DNA from: Nitrospirota bacterium
GTDB taxonomy: Bacteria > Nitrospirota > Leptospirillia > Leptospirillales > Leptospirillaceae
Direction: 5' to 3'
Assembly: GCA_021801345.1 (NCBI GenBank)
Contig: JAJYYA010000064.1
Location: 1 to 38,480 of the forward strand
DNA length: 38,480 bases
Under the pieces are notes generated by a model. That model was not told the origin of the DNA. It saw only the letters and a program-made list of their open reading frames with translations, and did not search any database. Position 1 is the stretch's first letter. Every line of letters begins with the position of its first letter. Positions 7,864-20,285 of this stretch are shown piece after piece. Made by a program: the position numbers and the translations under genes.

Positions 7864-9150
7864 ATGGACTTCGACAGACACCGCTTCATCGGCTGGTTCC
7901 GGGAGGCCTCCCCCTATATCCACCGGTTTCGGGGGGAGACCTTCGTCATCGTCCTCGGCGGAGACCTTCTCTCCGACGGGCGGATCCGTAAGCTTGCCCA
8001 CGATATCGCCCTCCTTGCCAGCCTGGGAATCCGCCTTGTCCTCTCCTTTGGAGCCGACGTCCCCCTGACAGAGAAACCATCCAATGCTGCAGATGAGCCG
8101 GCTCCCCCTGTTCCGCCCGAGATCCTCGCCTCCCTGATGAAAGAGGTGGGCCGGCTCCGTCTCGAGATCGAGGCGGCCCTCTCCCAGGGAACGGACGCCA
8201 CCCCCATGGCCGGAGCGAGGCTTCGCGTTGCCGGAGGGAACTTCGTCATCGGACGTCCGCTGGGCGTCCTGTCCGGGGTTGATCGCCTTTATGCCGGAAC
8301 CGTCCGGCGTATCGAGTCCGAAGCGGTCAGACAGCACCTTGACTCCGGGGAGGTTGTCCTGCTTCCGCCCTTCGGCTTCTCCCCCACAGGGGAGCTCTTT
8401 TACATTCCGGCCTCGGAGATCGCCTCCCGGGCGGCGGTCGCCCTGGAAGCGACAAAGATCATTCTTCTCGACCGGGCTCCCGAGATCCGTGACGGGGGGG
8501 GAAAGGTTCTCCGCCAGCTGACCCTTGGGGAGGCCCGCAAAAATCAAAAGCGCTCGACCATCCCGCTTTCCCCCCTGCTCGAGGCCCTCGACGCGGCAGA
8601 TCTTCGCCTGCACCTGCTCGATACCCGGGAAGACGGTGCCCTTCTTCTCGAGCTCTTTACACGCGACGGCATTGGAACCCTGATCTCGAGAGACCCCTTC
8701 GAACACATCCGCAAGGCCACCCTCGACGATCTTGTGGAGATCCTCGAGATCATTCGCCCCCTCGAAGAAAAGGGGATTCTTGTGGCCCGGCCCCGGGAGC
8801 GCATCGAGATGGAGCTCGACCACTTCACCGTTGCCTCCCGCGACCGCTCTGTGATCGGGTGTGTCTCGCTCACCCCCTACCCCGAGGCCCGGTCGGCGGA
8901 GATGGCCTGCCTGGCTCTCCTTCCCGAATACCAGGGAGAGGGTCGCGGAGGCCAGCTCCTGGCCTGGTGTCGAAGAGAGGCTTACCGGCAGGGACTCGAG
9001 ACTCTCTTTGTCCTCACCACCCAGTCGTCGAGGTGGTTCATGGAACGGGGATTCCGGGAGGGGCGACCGGAGGATCTTCCCCTCGAAAGGAGCCGGCTCT
9101 ACGATCCCACGCGCAAGAGTCAGATCCTGCTCTCTCCCACCGCCCCCTGA
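7864..9150 (+). CDS. argA: N-acetylglutamate synthase (amino-acid kinase plus GNAT)
   Basis: The 428 residues have the two-domain plan of bacterial ArgA. An amino-acid-kinase fold spans about 20-275 (YIHRFRGETFVIVLGGD, then LGIRLVLSFGA). A GNAT acetyltransferase domain starts near 290 (IRKATLDDLVEILEIIRPLEEKG). It contains the acetyl-CoA loop LPEYQGEGRGGQLL and the terminal FMERGFREG. The enzyme makes N-acetylglutamate from glutamate and acetyl-CoA, the first step of arginine synthesis, and is usually inhibited by arginine bound in the kinase-like domain. It stands alone on its strand. Its last 31 bp overlap the end of the convergent LysR gene. NAGK-like proteins share the first domain but lack the GNAT part. 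Confidence 0.92.
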   Translation: MDFDRHRFIGWFREASPYIHRFRGETFVIVLGGDLLSDGRIRKLAHDIALLASLGIRLVLSFGADVPLTEKPSNAADEPAPPVPPEILASLMKEVGRLRLEIEAALSQGTDATPMAGARLRVAGGNFVIGRPLGVLSGVDRLYAGTVRRIESEAVRQHLDSGEVVLLPPFGFSPTGELFYIPASEIASRAAVALEATKIILLDRAPEIRDGGGKVLRQLTLGEARKNQKRSTIPLSPLLEALDAADLRLHLLDTREDGALLLELFTRDGIGTLISRDPFEHIRKATLDDLVEILEIIRPLEEKGILVARPRERIEMELDHFTVASRDRSVIGCVSLTPYPEARSAEMACLALLPEYQGEGRGGQLLAWCRREAYRQGLETLFVLTTQSSRWFMERGFREGRPEDLPLERSRLYDPTRKSQILLSPTAP

Positions 9151-10130
9151 CGACCTCTCCCCGACCTCCGTCCCCCGGCGTTGGCCCGAGAGGGAGCCTC
9201 ACTCTGTCGGAGGTCGTTCGACTCGGGATCAAAAAGCCGCTCGCGCAGGAGCTCGATCAGGGCCGCTTCGTGTACTCCCGGACTCTTGCCGCTTCTGACA
9301 AGGACTCCGATCTCCCGGGACTCTCCGAACCCCCTGAGAGGGCAGGAGGAGATGAGAGGGTATCGGCCCGGCACCGTCGTGAGCAGACGCTCCGGAAGGA
9401 TCGCGCACCCGAGGGCCATCTCTACCCCCGCGGCAATCGCCTCGAGGGTTTCGAACTCGCTGACCCTCCCCGGCCGGACCTTCCTTCTCCGGAAGGCCCG
9501 GTCGATGAGCACCCGGGTGGCCGAGTTGGCAGGGGGGAGGATCAGCGGATAGGCCGCCAGATCTTCGAGGCTCACGTCGCCGCCTTTCGAGACCGGGTGG
9601 TCGACGGGGACCGCCGCCACAAAGGTGTCGGTCCAGAGCCGGATCCGGCGAAGCCCTTCGGCCCGGTCGGGAAGCGTCGCCACGGCAAGGTCGAGCCTTC
9701 CATCCCGGACCCGGACCGCCATCTCTTCGGAGGAGCCGATGGCGAAATCGATTCTCACCTCCGGCGACCTCCCCCGGAACTCCCGGACGGGTCCGGCAAG
9801 ACCCGAAGCTGCCACGTAGTGGCTTGCCCCGGCGGCGATCCTGTGCCGGCTCGCTCCGTCGGCCTCCCGAACACGTGCGAGAGCCTCCCCGATCCTTTGG
9901 AAGACCTCTTCCGACTCCCGAAGAAGACTTTCCCCTGCGGAGGTGAGACGTACGCCCCGGCCGAACCGGGAGAAGAGGGGAACGCCGACCTCTCGGGAAA
10001 GGATCCCCATCTGGCGGGTGACGGCCGGCTGGGTCATATGGCGCGCTTCGGCCGCCCGGTGCATGCTGCCGCAGGTTGCCACCGCACGGAAGGTCTCGAG
10101 ATAGTCGAGAGTCACAAGCTGACTGATCAT
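9120..10130 (-). CDS. LysR-family transcriptional regulator
   Basis: The first 60 residues are a LysR winged helix-turn-helix: [25 protein letters not shown], then [21 protein letters not shown] and LTSAGE. A periplasmic-binding-protein-like effector domain follows from about residue 90 ([20 protein letters not shown], then [18 protein letters not shown]). The 336-residue length is slightly over the family norm because of a basic tail ([11 protein letters not shown]) that overlaps the 3' end of argA. It is divergent from leuCD over a short AT-rich gap. By analogy with LeuO/IlvY-type layouts it may control leucine synthesis, but that is only inference. CysB/CbbR-like targets cannot be excluded. 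Confidence 0.9.
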   Translation of the reverse strand: MISQLVTLDYLETFRAVATCGSMHRAAEARHMTQPAVTRQMGILSREVGVPLFSRFGRGVRLTSAGESLLRESEEVFQRIGEALARVREADGASRHRIAAGASHYVAASGLAGPVREFRGRSPEVRIDFAIGSSEEMAVRVRDGRLDLAVATLPDRAEGLRRIRLWTDTFVAAVPVDHPVSKGGDVSLEDLAAYPLILPPANSATRVLIDRAFRRRKVRPGRVSEFETLEAIAAGVEMALGCAILPERLLTTVPGRYPLISSCPLRGFGESREIGVLVRSGKSPGVHEAALIELLRERLFDPESNDLRQSEAPSRANAGGRRSGRGRQGAVGESRI

Positions 10131-10293
10131 TTTTTCCTATCTTTTTGCTAAAAAAGTTTCAATTTACTTATTAAACAAGATTGTCTACACTTCAAGAGAA
10201 TATTGCAAGCGGAGGAATCTCTCCGCCCGGCCGCACGTGAGGGCGATTGCCCTTCGCGGCAGGAGCCCATCACAGAGAGTCAAGGAGATCGTC
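10131..10293 (+). promoter_or_regulatory. AT-rich divergent control region between LysR gene and leuC
   Basis: The first 60 bp are strikingly AT-rich for this genome. A candidate plus-strand promoter is TTGCTA (10145-10150), a 17 nt spacer, then TTATTA (10168-10173). LysR regulators typically bind T-N11-A boxes in such regions; several overlapping ones can be drawn here, so I do not choose one. No leucine-codon leader peptide is obvious. The leuC ribosome binding site AAGGAG is at 10282-10287. Confidence 0.4.
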
Positions 10294-11697
10294 ATGGCCC
10301 GGACAATCATCGACAAGATATGGGACGACCACGTGGTCACGGAGGAGAAGGGAACCGCCCTTCTCTATATCGACCGCCACCTAGTTCACGAGGTCACGAG
10401 TCCCCAGGCCTTTGAAGGCCTTCGGATGGCCGGAAGAAAGGTGCGCCGTCCCGAGCTCACATTTGCCGTTCCCGACCACAACGTGCCGACGACCGACCGC
10501 TCCCGCGGCATCTCCGACCCCGTGAGCGCCCTCCAGGTCGACACACTGGCACAAAATGCCCGCGAGTTCGGGGTCACCCACTTTTCCATGAACGACCAAC
10601 GGCAGGGGATCGTCCACGTCATTGCCCCGGAACAGGGGATCACCCTTCCCGGGCAGACGATCGTCTGCGGCGACAGCCATACGGCCACCCACGGCGCCTT
10701 CGGGTCGCTGGCCTTCGGGATCGGCACCTCCGAAGTCGAGCATGTTCTGGCAACCCAGACCCTTCCCCAGAGCCGTCCCCGGACGATGGAAGTCCAGATC
10801 AAGGGACGGCCCCCCCAAGGCATCACCCCCAAAGACTTCATCCTCGCCGTCATCGGCCAGATCGGGGCCGCCGGGGGTACAGGCTACGTCATCGAGTTCA
10901 CCGGAGAGGCCGTCCGTGCCCTCTCGATGGAAGGGCGCATGACGCTCTGCAACATGGCGATCGAAGCGGGCGCCCGGGCCGGCCTTGTGGCCCCCGACAG
11001 CACCACATTCGACTATATCAAGGGACGCCCCTACGCCCCCAAGGGAGATCTCTGGGAGAAAGCCGTCGCCTTCTGGAAGACCCTGCCCTCAGACCCTCAA
11101 GCCACATACGACCGCACCGTCACAGTCGACATCTCCTCCCTTGCCCCCCAGGTCACATGGGGAACCAACCCGGGCCAGGTCGCCGGGATCGACGGCCGGG
11201 TTCCCGACCCGGAGAGCTTTTCGGACCCGGTCGTCCGGGATTCGGCCAAGAAGGCTCTGGCTTACATGGGACTCGTCCCGGGGACGCCGATCGCGGAGAT
11301 CCCCGTCACCCGCATCTTCATCGGATCCTGTACAAACGGTCGTATCGAGGATCTCCGGGCGGCCGCCAAGGTCGTGAAGGGCCGGAAGGTCGCCAGGGGC
11401 GTCTCCGCCATGGTTGTGCCCGGCTCGGGCCTTGTACGGGCCCAGGCGGAAAAGGAGGGGCTCCACACCGTCTTTATCGAGGCCGGACTCGAGTGGCGCG
11501 AGCCGGGGTGCTCCATGTGCCTCGGCATGAATCCCGACCAGCTGGCCCCCTTCGAGCGCTGCGCCTCGACATCGAACCGGAACTTCGAAGGGCGCCAGGG
11601 TAAGAACGGGCGAACCCATCTCGTCAGCCCGGAGATGGCGGCCGCCGCCGCGGTCACCGGCCACTTTACCGACCACAGAACCCTTTCCGGATCCTGA
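10294..11697 (+). CDS. leuC: 3-isopropylmalate dehydratase large subunit
   Basis: LeuC is the aconitase-type subunit that, with LeuD, isomerises 2-isopropylmalate to 3-isopropylmalate in leucine synthesis. I start at the ATG at 10294 ([15 protein letters not shown]) because AAGGAG lies 6 nt upstream and the 467-residue product has the standard length; the frame is open 19 codons further. The 4Fe-4S ligands are Cys346 in IGSCTNGR and Cys406 and Cys409 in [14 protein letters not shown]. The signature [31 protein letters not shown] (broken here only for reading) spans roughly 130-160. It is followed by leuD after 22 bp. The cluster requires assembled Fe-S clusters and is probably controlled by the divergent LysR protein. 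Confidence 0.97.
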   Translation: MARTIIDKIWDDHVVTEEKGTALLYIDRHLVHEVTSPQAFEGLRMAGRKVRRPELTFAVPDHNVPTTDRSRGISDPVSALQVDTLAQNAREFGVTHFSMNDQRQGIVHVIAPEQGITLPGQTIVCGDSHTATHGAFGSLAFGIGTSEVEHVLATQTLPQSRPRTMEVQIKGRPPQGITPKDFILAVIGQIGAAGGTGYVIEFTGEAVRALSMEGRMTLCNMAIEAGARAGLVAPDSTTFDYIKGRPYAPKGDLWEKAVAFWKTLPSDPQATYDRTVTVDISSLAPQVTWGTNPGQVAGIDGRVPDPESFSDPVVRDSAKKALAYMGLVPGTPIAEIPVTRIFIGSCTNGRIEDLRAAAKVVKGRKVARGVSAMVVPGSGLVRAQAEKEGLHTVFIEAGLEWREPGCSMCLGMNPDQLAPFERCASTSNRNFEGRQGKNGRTHLVSPEMAAAAAVTGHFTDHRTLSGS

Positions 11698-11719
11698 CCC
11701 TCATAACAAGGAGCCTTGC

Positions 11720-12361
11720 ATGGACGCCTTTGTCACCCTCGACGCTCTGGTCGCCCCTCTCGACCGGGCCAATGTCGATACCGATGCCATCATTCCCAAG
11801 CAGTTTTTGAAGACCATACGTCGCACAGGTCTGGGAGTGGCCCTCTTTTACGACTGGCGCTACAAGGATGCCCCCTCCGACGGACGAACCGAGGGCCTCA
11901 AGACAGATCCCTCCTTCATCCTGAACGACCCCCGGTACGCGGGCGCAAAGATCCTTCTCGCCCGGGAAAACTTCGGATGCGGATCCTCCCGCGAGCATGC
12001 CCCCTGGGCCCTTCTCGACTACGGATTCCGGGCAATCATCGCCCCCTCCTTCGCCGATATCTTCTACAACAACTGCTTCAAGAACGGGATCCTCCCGGTG
12101 AGTCTTTTGCCTGACCAGGTCGAGCGGCTGTTCTCGGAGGTCGCACGGACTCCCGGCACCCGTCTCCTGATCGACCTTTCCTCCCAGACGGTGGTCCTGC
12201 CCTCGAAAGAGACATTCGCCTTCACGATCGACCCGGTCAGAAAGAGCCACCTTCTCGAAGGTCTCGACGAGATCGGACTGGCCGAGAAGAAGGCAGAGCT
12301 TATCGACGCCTACGAGAAGAAGCGGAGAGAGCGGGCCCCTTGGCTCACTCCTGCGGTCTAG
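11720..12361 (+). CDS. leuD: 3-isopropylmalate dehydratase small subunit
   Basis: LeuD supplies the swivelling domain that completes the LeuCD active site. The 213 residues begin with [24 protein letters not shown], the family start. They contain the hallmark [26 protein letters not shown] around residues 88-113, then [13 protein letters not shown]. An AAGGAG ribosome binding site lies 6-7 nt upstream of the ATG. It follows leuC directly and is followed after 7 bp by a permease gene, so the three are probably one transcript. leuB and leuA are not in the window. Confidence 0.96.
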   Translation: MDAFVTLDALVAPLDRANVDTDAIIPKQFLKTIRRTGLGVALFYDWRYKDAPSDGRTEGLKTDPSFILNDPRYAGAKILLARENFGCGSSREHAPWALLDYGFRAIIAPSFADIFYNNCFKNGILPVSLLPDQVERLFSEVARTPGTRLLIDLSSQTVVLPSKETFAFTIDPVRKSHLLEGLDEIGLAEKKAELIDAYEKKRRERAPWLTPAV

Positions 12362-12368
12362 CCACTCC

Positions 12369-13481
12369 ATGACCCTCTCCGACTCCCCACTTCCCCCCGG
12401 AAACAGCGCGGGCTCCCCGGCCGTTCGGGGAGCCCTTCTCCTGATTCTTCTGGGGACGGCCGTCTACGTTCTCTCTCCCTACATCGTCCCCCTTCTTTGG
12501 GGGGCCATCCTGGCCTTTGCCACCTATCCCCTCCTGCGACTCCTCAGGAGACGGATCCGGCGACCGGTCCTTTCGGCACTTCTTATGACCGCTCTCCTTC
12601 TGGGCCTTGTCGTCGCCCCTCTTCTCTCCTTCGCCCTTCCCCTGACGCAGGAGGTTCTCCTCGAGGTCGAAAAGATCCGGAGCTTCATCGACAATCCCCG
12701 GGCCACACTTCCCTCGTGGGTCGACCACATCCCCATTCTGGGCCCCCGGGCGGAGGGCTGGTACCAGAACTTTCGAAGCCACACGCCCAGCCTTTCGATC
12801 TTTGTCGACAGGCTCCAGTCGCACCTTCTGACCCTCGGCAACCGGCTCTTCTCCCTGATGACAGATGCCGGACGAATTGCCGTCAAAACCCTGATCTTCC
12901 TCCTGGCTCTCTTCAGCTTCTACCTCCGAGGACCGGAGCTCTGGCAGGGGATCCGGTCCCTTCTCCTCCGGTTCGGCGGCCCGGACACCGAACGGCCTTT
13001 CAACCAGATCGCCCCCGTGACCCGGGGTGTCGTCTACGGAGTCTTCTTTACCGCCCTGGCCCAAGCCCTTCTGGCCGGGATCGGCTTCGAGGCCGCCAAG
13101 GTTCCGGAAGCCCTTCTTCTGACCTTTCTGCTCTTCTTCCTGGCCCTTTTTCCCATGGGGGCGGTGGCGGTCTGGCTTCCCGCCTCCTTCACTCTCCTCG
13201 CCCAGGGGCGCACTTTGGCCTTTATTCTTTTTCTTCTCTGGAATGTCCTTGTCGTGGGGGGGATTGAAAACGTGATCAAACCAATCTTCATCGGCCGCTC
13301 TTCGGAGATGCCCTTCATCCTGATCCTCCTGGGTGTTCTGGGAGGACTCGGGGCCTTCGGAATCATCGGCCTCTTTATCGGACCTGTAATCCTGGCGATT
13401 CTTCAGACTCTCTGGCAGGACTTTGTCCACCTTCCCGAAAAAGCCCCCTCCGACGGAGACGATCCCTCCCCCCCCGCGTGA
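12369..13481 (+). CDS. AI-2E/PerM-family membrane permease
   Basis: The 370-residue product has the AI-2E transporter (PerM/TqsA/YdiK) pattern. There are two N-terminal membrane segments (GALLLILLGTAVYVLSPYIV and the segment after it) and a third near 75-95. A soluble middle part (about 100-170) is followed by further helices with the family-typical late block (LLWNVLVVGGIENVIKPIFIGRSSEMPFILILLGVLGGLGAFGIIGLFIGPVILA, given in pieces around residues 275-350). Some members export autoinducer-2 or act as Na+/H+ antiporters; the substrate here cannot be read from sequence. It starts 7 bp after leuD. Its C-terminus is Pro/Asp-rich. Confidence 0.88.
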   Translation: MTLSDSPLPPGNSAGSPAVRGALLLILLGTAVYVLSPYIVPLLWGAILAFATYPLLRLLRRRIRRPVLSALLMTALLLGLVVAPLLSFALPLTQEVLLEVEKIRSFIDNPRATLPSWVDHIPILGPRAEGWYQNFRSHTPSLSIFVDRLQSHLLTLGNRLFSLMTDAGRIAVKTLIFLLALFSFYLRGPELWQGIRSLLLRFGGPDTERPFNQIAPVTRGVVYGVFFTALAQALLAGIGFEAAKVPEALLLTFLLFFLALFPMGAVAVWLPASFTLLAQGRTLAFILFLLWNVLVVGGIENVIKPIFIGRSSEMPFILILLGVLGGLGAFGIIGLFIGPVILAILQTLWQDFVHLPEKAPSDGDDPSPPA

Positions 13482-13806
13482 TGACACCGGCTTCGGAGAT
13501 AAAGAATTTCCGAGAACCTTTCCCGTCAAGGACGCAAGGAAATCTTCTTCTGGTAAAGAAAGTCGCAATTTGTTTCGATGGAGGCTGTCGAGAGACGATC
13601 GGGGAAGGATCGCACACCGCCCGAGTAGTCCGGTGAGAGGCCATACCGGCCTCCCTCCGGACCGTACCGGCCCATGCGGGAATATCGGACAGAGACTTTG
13701 CGCCGGGAAGGAGCCGATCGTTCGCCGCATCGAAGGTGGGCTTTTATGGGCGCTTCCTCACGTGAGGTGCGCGAGAGAAAACGCGCGTTCTTCTCCAAGC
13801 GTCCTC
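13482..13806. other. Gap between convergent permease and lon genes, no gene seen
   Basis: Open frames on both strands are short, overlap one another and resemble nothing. The stretch has a few short GC hairpins, for example AGGCC ATACC GGCCT near 13639-13653, but no clear stem with a T-run on either strand. It probably holds the 3' ends of the two transcripts. Confidence 0.4.
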
Positions 13807-16337
<2,531 letters not shown>

Positions 16338-16338
<1 letters not shown>

Positions 16339-16787
16339 TATTGGACTCCTTCGTGGAAGCTGATGGGGACGGTCAGGGTCTGCTTGGGTTTCTTGCCGAC
16401 GATGATCCGAAGGAATCCGGAGGTATACTCGGCCCGCACCGGCCGCCCCTCAATTCCGTCCCGCAGGAGAAAAACCCTCTCGAAGTCGCCGTAGTTGATC
16501 TCCATCTGAACATAGTTCTTCTTTTTCTGCGGCTCGTAGGTCTTGGCTTCGTCCTTTCTCGTCCCCCGAACCACGAGGCGATTGGACTCCACGACGATGG
16601 AGATCTCATCTTTCGAAACGCCGGCCAGGTCCATCTTGATGACCGTCTCGTCGTCGGTTTCATAAATGTCCGTCATGGGAGACCAGCGCCCGTCTCCCGC
16701 CGCCTTGAAGACAATGTCGGGCCACATCCCCTTGGAGAGCGCCCCTTCCAGCTGCCAGAAAAATCGTTCCATGTCATGAGGTTTCAC
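16338..16787 (-). CDS. Small heat-shock protein (Hsp20/alpha-crystallin)
   Basis: Hsp20 proteins hold unfolding proteins for ATP-dependent refolding or degradation. The alpha-crystallin domain runs from about PMTDIYETDDETVIKMDLAG through LVVRGTRKD to EYTSGFLRIIVGKKP. The GxLxI-type motif appears here as SGFLRIIV, and a short tail VPISFHEGVQ follows. I choose the GTG at 16787 (149 residues) because GAGGAG lies about 7 nt upstream; an upstream TTG and a downstream ATG at 16772 are alternatives. The stop overlaps the lon start by one base, which ties a holdase directly to a protease. No clear heat-shock promoter or CIRCE element was seen upstream; TAGAAT near 16840 could be a -10. Confidence 0.92.
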
Positions 16788-16987
16788 GGAGAATCTCCTC
16801 GGGTTGGCCTTCAGTCTTTCACACAACTTGCTCTATTCTATCCCGGAATTACCCGGCCATTAAAGATCTGGAAAATACGGGGGATGCTTTTCCCAGAGCA
16901 TGAGGGCTCGTCCCGGGCTCCTGAAAAAGCAGGACGGGAAGACTGCCCTCTTTCCCTCCCCTGACGGGACGATCCGGCAAACCCTGT

Positions 16988-18829
16988 TCAGGGCTCCCCG
17001 GAGGATCTTCCCGTCGAGCGCTGACGCTGCAGGTCGTAGAGCCGTCGGATCTCCGGGACCGTTGTGGCCTCCTCCGCCTTCTTGTCGGCGCGGGGACCGG
17101 AGACCATCCGGGGGAACCGCAAGGCAAATCCCTCCTCTTCCCCCTCCCCCCTTCCGGCCCGGTGGGTCGGAGAGCGGGTCAGCTCGTCGGCCAGAACGGT
17201 CACCACGATCGACGGATGGACCCAGAAGTCCGGCACGAGACCCGAGACAACCCCCGGAGGAGGCCCCTCTGTGCGGAGATCGTCTAGAATTGCCCGAAGA
17301 TCGCGCCATCCCTCCTCCGTGAGACCCGAGCCGATCCTGGCAACCGACTGGAACTCTCCCGACTCGGGATCGAGAACCGCCCCCAGGACCGCTCCGATAC
17401 CAAGCTTCGTCCGGAGCCCCTTACCCCGATAGTAGCCGATCAGTGCCAGGTCGACCGTATCGGACAGAGCGCTCTTGTAGGAGCGCTTCAGCTTGATCCA
17501 GTTGAAGTTGCGCGATCCCGCCGCGTAGACCCCATCAAGCCGCTTGGCAATGACCCCCTCAAAACCCTCCTCGACAACTTCGTCGAAAAAGAGGTCGACC
17601 TTGTGGGGATCATCGGTCACGATAAGCCTCGACGCCCCGAAAACTCCGTCGGGCGGAAGCTCTCTGTCGGCGATTCCCCGCACCGTGACGGGAAAGATCT
17701 CCTCGAGGATCTTACGTCTCTGGGCAAATGGCCGCTCCATGAGGGAGAGGCCATCGAGATAGAGGAGGTCGAAGACAAGGCACTTAAGGGGAATCTCCTC
17801 CGACTTTTCGAGGACGTTGTGCTTGCGCTTACGGGTAATCGTGACCTGGAAGGGATGAAAGGACTCGTTCTCGGCATCGTAGCCCAAAGCCTCCCCTTCG
17901 AAGATGGCGCTCCGGCCGGAGAAGAGCTCCGAGGCAGCCCGGGCGATCTCGGGAAACATCCCGGTCGTCTCCTCGAGGTTTCTGGAAAAGAGCCGAACCC
18001 GGGTTCCGTCGCAGTGCACCTGGCAGCGGAATCCGTCGTACTTGGACTCCACGGCCGCCTCCTTAAGCTTTGCGATGATCTCCTCCCCCGAACCGAGCCG
18101 CTCGCAAAGCGCCATTCGGATAGGGTACCCCACCGAGGGAGCGATGCGGCGAATGCCGTCGCGCCCCTCCTCCCGGAGAACCGCCCCCACACGACCGAGA
18201 TCCGAACAAAGATTGTAGGCGCCTTCGATCTCCTCTCGGACAGACTTTCTCCCCTTTTTCCAAGCCCTCTCGTCGTCAGGAGAGGCGTCGAGTACCGTCA
18301 GGGTGAGGGCATCGAGAATGGTCGCATCCCCCACCCCCAGTCGGAGACGACCCATCACAAAGCGGCAGACAAATCGCGCTGAAAGAGGCGAGCCTCCCGA
18401 AAGGACCCTCGCCAGATGGAGAATCTTCTCCTCCTGGGAACCCGAGCCGGAAAGGCGAGAGATTGCCAGAAGGCGTTCATAGACCTCGATCAGGCTCTCC
18501 CCCGCTCCCTCGTTCGGAGGGAGAAGTCTCTCTGCCAGTATTCCCGGATCTCCCGCCTCGGCGAGAAGCGCCTTGAGTTCGGAGTCGGAGCACGTCACGC
18601 CTCGGGAGTCGAGAGCCCGGCCGATCGCCCGGAGAAGAAGACTTCCGGCCATTCCCATGGGCTCTCCGTCGAAGGAGGGCAAAAGCTGTCCCTGGACCAT
18701 GTAAAGAGCCCGGGAGGTCTCACCGGGGGTCAGCTCCCTGAGAAGGGCGGCGAGCCTTTGGGCCAGTTCGAGCCTTCCAGGAGTCTTTTCAAGAACCTCA
18801 AGGCTCTCCGAAAAACTGTCGAAGTTCAC
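16988..18829 (-). CDS. ATP-dependent DNA ligase, archaeal/eukaryal ligase-I type
   Basis: This 613-residue protein has the three-domain plan of the archaeal-type ATP ligases. A helical DNA-binding domain spans about 1-220 (ARVLSGGSPLSARFVCRFVMGRLRLGVGDATILDAL). An adenylation domain follows with Lys263 in ESKYDGFRCQ as the AMP acceptor, then IFEGEALGYD and EGVIAKRLDGVYAAGSRNFNWIKLK. A C-terminal OB fold starts near 460 (VDLALIGYYRGKGLRTKLGIGAVLGAV, in pieces). It seals nicks using ATP. Bacteria normally rely on NAD-dependent LigA, so this is likely a second, repair-type enzyme. No Ku or LigD partner domains adjoin it. The GTG start at 18829 has GGAGGATTT upstream. It reads as intact. Confidence 0.94.
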   Translation of the reverse strand: MNFDSFSESLEVLEKTPGRLELAQRLAALLRELTPGETSRALYMVQGQLLPSFDGEPMGMAGSLLLRAIGRALDSRGVTCSDSELKALLAEAGDPGILAERLLPPNEGAGESLIEVYERLLAISRLSGSGSQEEKILHLARVLSGGSPLSARFVCRFVMGRLRLGVGDATILDALTLTVLDASPDDERAWKKGRKSVREEIEGAYNLCSDLGRVGAVLREEGRDGIRRIAPSVGYPIRMALCERLGSGEEIIAKLKEAAVESKYDGFRCQVHCDGTRVRLFSRNLEETTGMFPEIARAASELFSGRSAIFEGEALGYDAENESFHPFQVTITRKRKHNVLEKSEEIPLKCLVFDLLYLDGLSLMERPFAQRRKILEEIFPVTVRGIADRELPPDGVFGASRLIVTDDPHKVDLFFDEVVEEGFEGVIAKRLDGVYAAGSRNFNWIKLKRSYKSALSDTVDLALIGYYRGKGLRTKLGIGAVLGAVLDPESGEFQSVARIGSGLTEEGWRDLRAILDDLRTEGPPPGVVSGLVPDFWVHPSIVVTVLADELTRSPTHRAGRGEGEEEGFALRFPRMVSGPRADKKAEEATTVPEIRRLYDLQRQRSTGRSSGEP

Positions 18830-19015
18830 AGAAATCCTCCAAAAATGGCCAAGGACAGGGGCTCAGCTCCCTCTACAAAACTCCCGAGGCACAACCCGAG
18901 GGTCGAGCCTCAGGAGTCGATTTGGTCGCCTGCGTAGCGTATGATGAAAACATAGGTTCTTGCGGAATCAGCGAAACAAACGGCGACAGACTCTCGAGGG
19001 AAGAAGGAGACGACC

Positions 19016-19477
19016 ATGGTCCGACATTTTCTGACAGGTCCCCGCATGGCCTTTTTTCTTGCCGGCCTTCTTGTGGCAGGAGCGGCCGGGTGCAGCAGCT
19101 TTACCTTTAACGGCCAGACACTGGGAAGCTCGGCCCCGGCCCCTCAGGGAGGAAACGCCCCAGAACCGCTCCCGTCCCTTCCCAACCCTACAGATCCGGC
19201 CTTCTCCTCGGGAACGCACCTTGGGAAAAGCGAGCCCCTTGGATTGGCTCCACTCGGACAGGACCAGAGCCCCCGCTCCCAGCTCATGAACGAGGGAACC
19301 CTAGGATACATGCTCGACCATCTCTTCGGCGGAAACAACCCCCAGATCTCTGCCCCCTACCTGCCGCCGTCAACCTACGGGACGACGACGGCCGGAGGAG
19401 TCCCCGGCGGTCTCTGGCCCGGGAACTGGTGGATTCAGGGACAGGGGGGAGGATACAACCTCGTCCATCTTCCCTGA
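19016..19477 (+). CDS. Small lipoprotein, function unknown
   Basis: The 153-residue product begins with a basic N-region, a hydrophobic stretch (MAFFLAGLLVAGAAG) and a lipobox AAGC near residue 26, followed by SSFTFNG. It should be lipid-anchored in the envelope. The rest is Pro/Gly-rich with no domain I recognise; the C-terminal YGTTTAGGVPGGLWPGNWW is Gly/Trp-rich. The ATG at 19016 has AAGGAGA about 7 nt upstream. It is convergent with the exported protein at 19490-20020, with 12 bp between stops. Confidence 0.72.
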   Translation: MVRHFLTGPRMAFFLAGLLVAGAAGCSSFTFNGQTLGSSAPAPQGGNAPEPLPSLPNPTDPAFSSGTHLGKSEPLGLAPLGQDQSPRSQLMNEGTLGYMLDHLFGGNNPQISAPYLPPSTYGTTTAGGVPGGLWPGNWWIQGQGGGYNLVHLP

Positions 19478-19489
19478 GGAAAGCCCGAA

Positions 19490-20020
19490 CTACCGACCCG
19501 GCTTGTCCGACTTTTTCGAAGGCGGAGCGATGGCACGGGTCGCCAGAATATGGCTCCACTCTGCCTTCGCTTTCTCCCACTGGCCTTCGTTCATGGTCGT
19601 CTGGACCCTGTAGAGGCTCTTGATCGCGTGGTAGGTGAGATCGCTCCTCAGATTACTGATCTCTTCGAGCACGGGCTTCACCTTCTTGATGTCGATCGGA
19701 TACTTCCCCACCTCGACCGAAAGCACGAGCGCATCCTTCTGGATTCTCCGGCCGATATCCTCGCTCCGGCTCCGAAAGTCCCCCTGGATCTCCCTAAGAG
19801 CCGCCGTCTGCCCCGACGAGAGTCCGAGAGCCGGCGCCTGGCTCGGAATCCATGAAAGGAAGAGATCCGTGGAAACGACACTTGTCTGGAGCGCCGACAG
19901 ATCTCCGGCGTGGGCTCCCGCGGGAGCAAGCGCCAGAAGGGCCGCCCCGGCTCCTGCCACGACAAGCGTTTTTCCAGTCCGGGCCAGGCATGACAGGCCC
20001 CCCCGCCATTGATTGATCAC
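19490..20020 (-). CDS. Exported helical protein, possibly Spy/CpxP-like
   Basis: I choose the GTG at 20020 because GGGGGAGG is 4-5 nt upstream. The 176-residue product then has a Sec signal peptide: basic start, hydrophobic core TLVVAGAGAALLALAP, cleavage after AHA. The mature part is almost wholly helical: LGLSSGQTAALREIQGDF, then a long stretch to KSLYRVQTTMNEGQWEKAKAEW. The pattern 'start helix with a GLSxxQ, about 90 residues, then a second helix ending in the working unit' resembles Spy/CpxP/CnrR-type periplasmic proteins that sense envelope or metal stress. The LTxxQ motifs are not exact, so the assignment is tentative. Confidence 0.7.
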   Translation of the reverse strand: MINQWRGGLSCLARTGKTLVVAGAGAALLALAPAGAHAGDLSALQTSVVSTDLFLSWIPSQAPALGLSSGQTAALREIQGDFRSRSEDIGRRIQKDALVLSVEVGKYPIDIKKVKPVLEEISNLRSDLTYHAIKSLYRVQTTMNEGQWEKAKAEWSHILATRAIAPPSKKSDKPGR

Positions 20021-20285
20021 GACACCTCCCCCACGCATTTGCCGGCGATATGTCCCCGAACCGGGGAGTCAGACCGTCCGACCTAAGCCACGAAAACCGT
20101 TTAAATTCCCCACACTCTCCGGCCCCCTGTGACAGCCCCGGCCCTGACTCGGCGCGAAGCGCCAAAAGCGCCCTTCCTCCCTCTTTCTCCCGACACCCGG
20201 GACGCCTTCCATTATCGACCAAAAAGGGGCTTTCCACAACTGCCGGATCTTTTAAACCGCCCGGCACCGTGTTACCCTCTGCAGC

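Noticed and set aside
12345-13730. 461-codon minus-strand frame over the permease gene
   Set aside because: Shadow of a GC-rich membrane protein gene; the plus frame has the clear family pattern.
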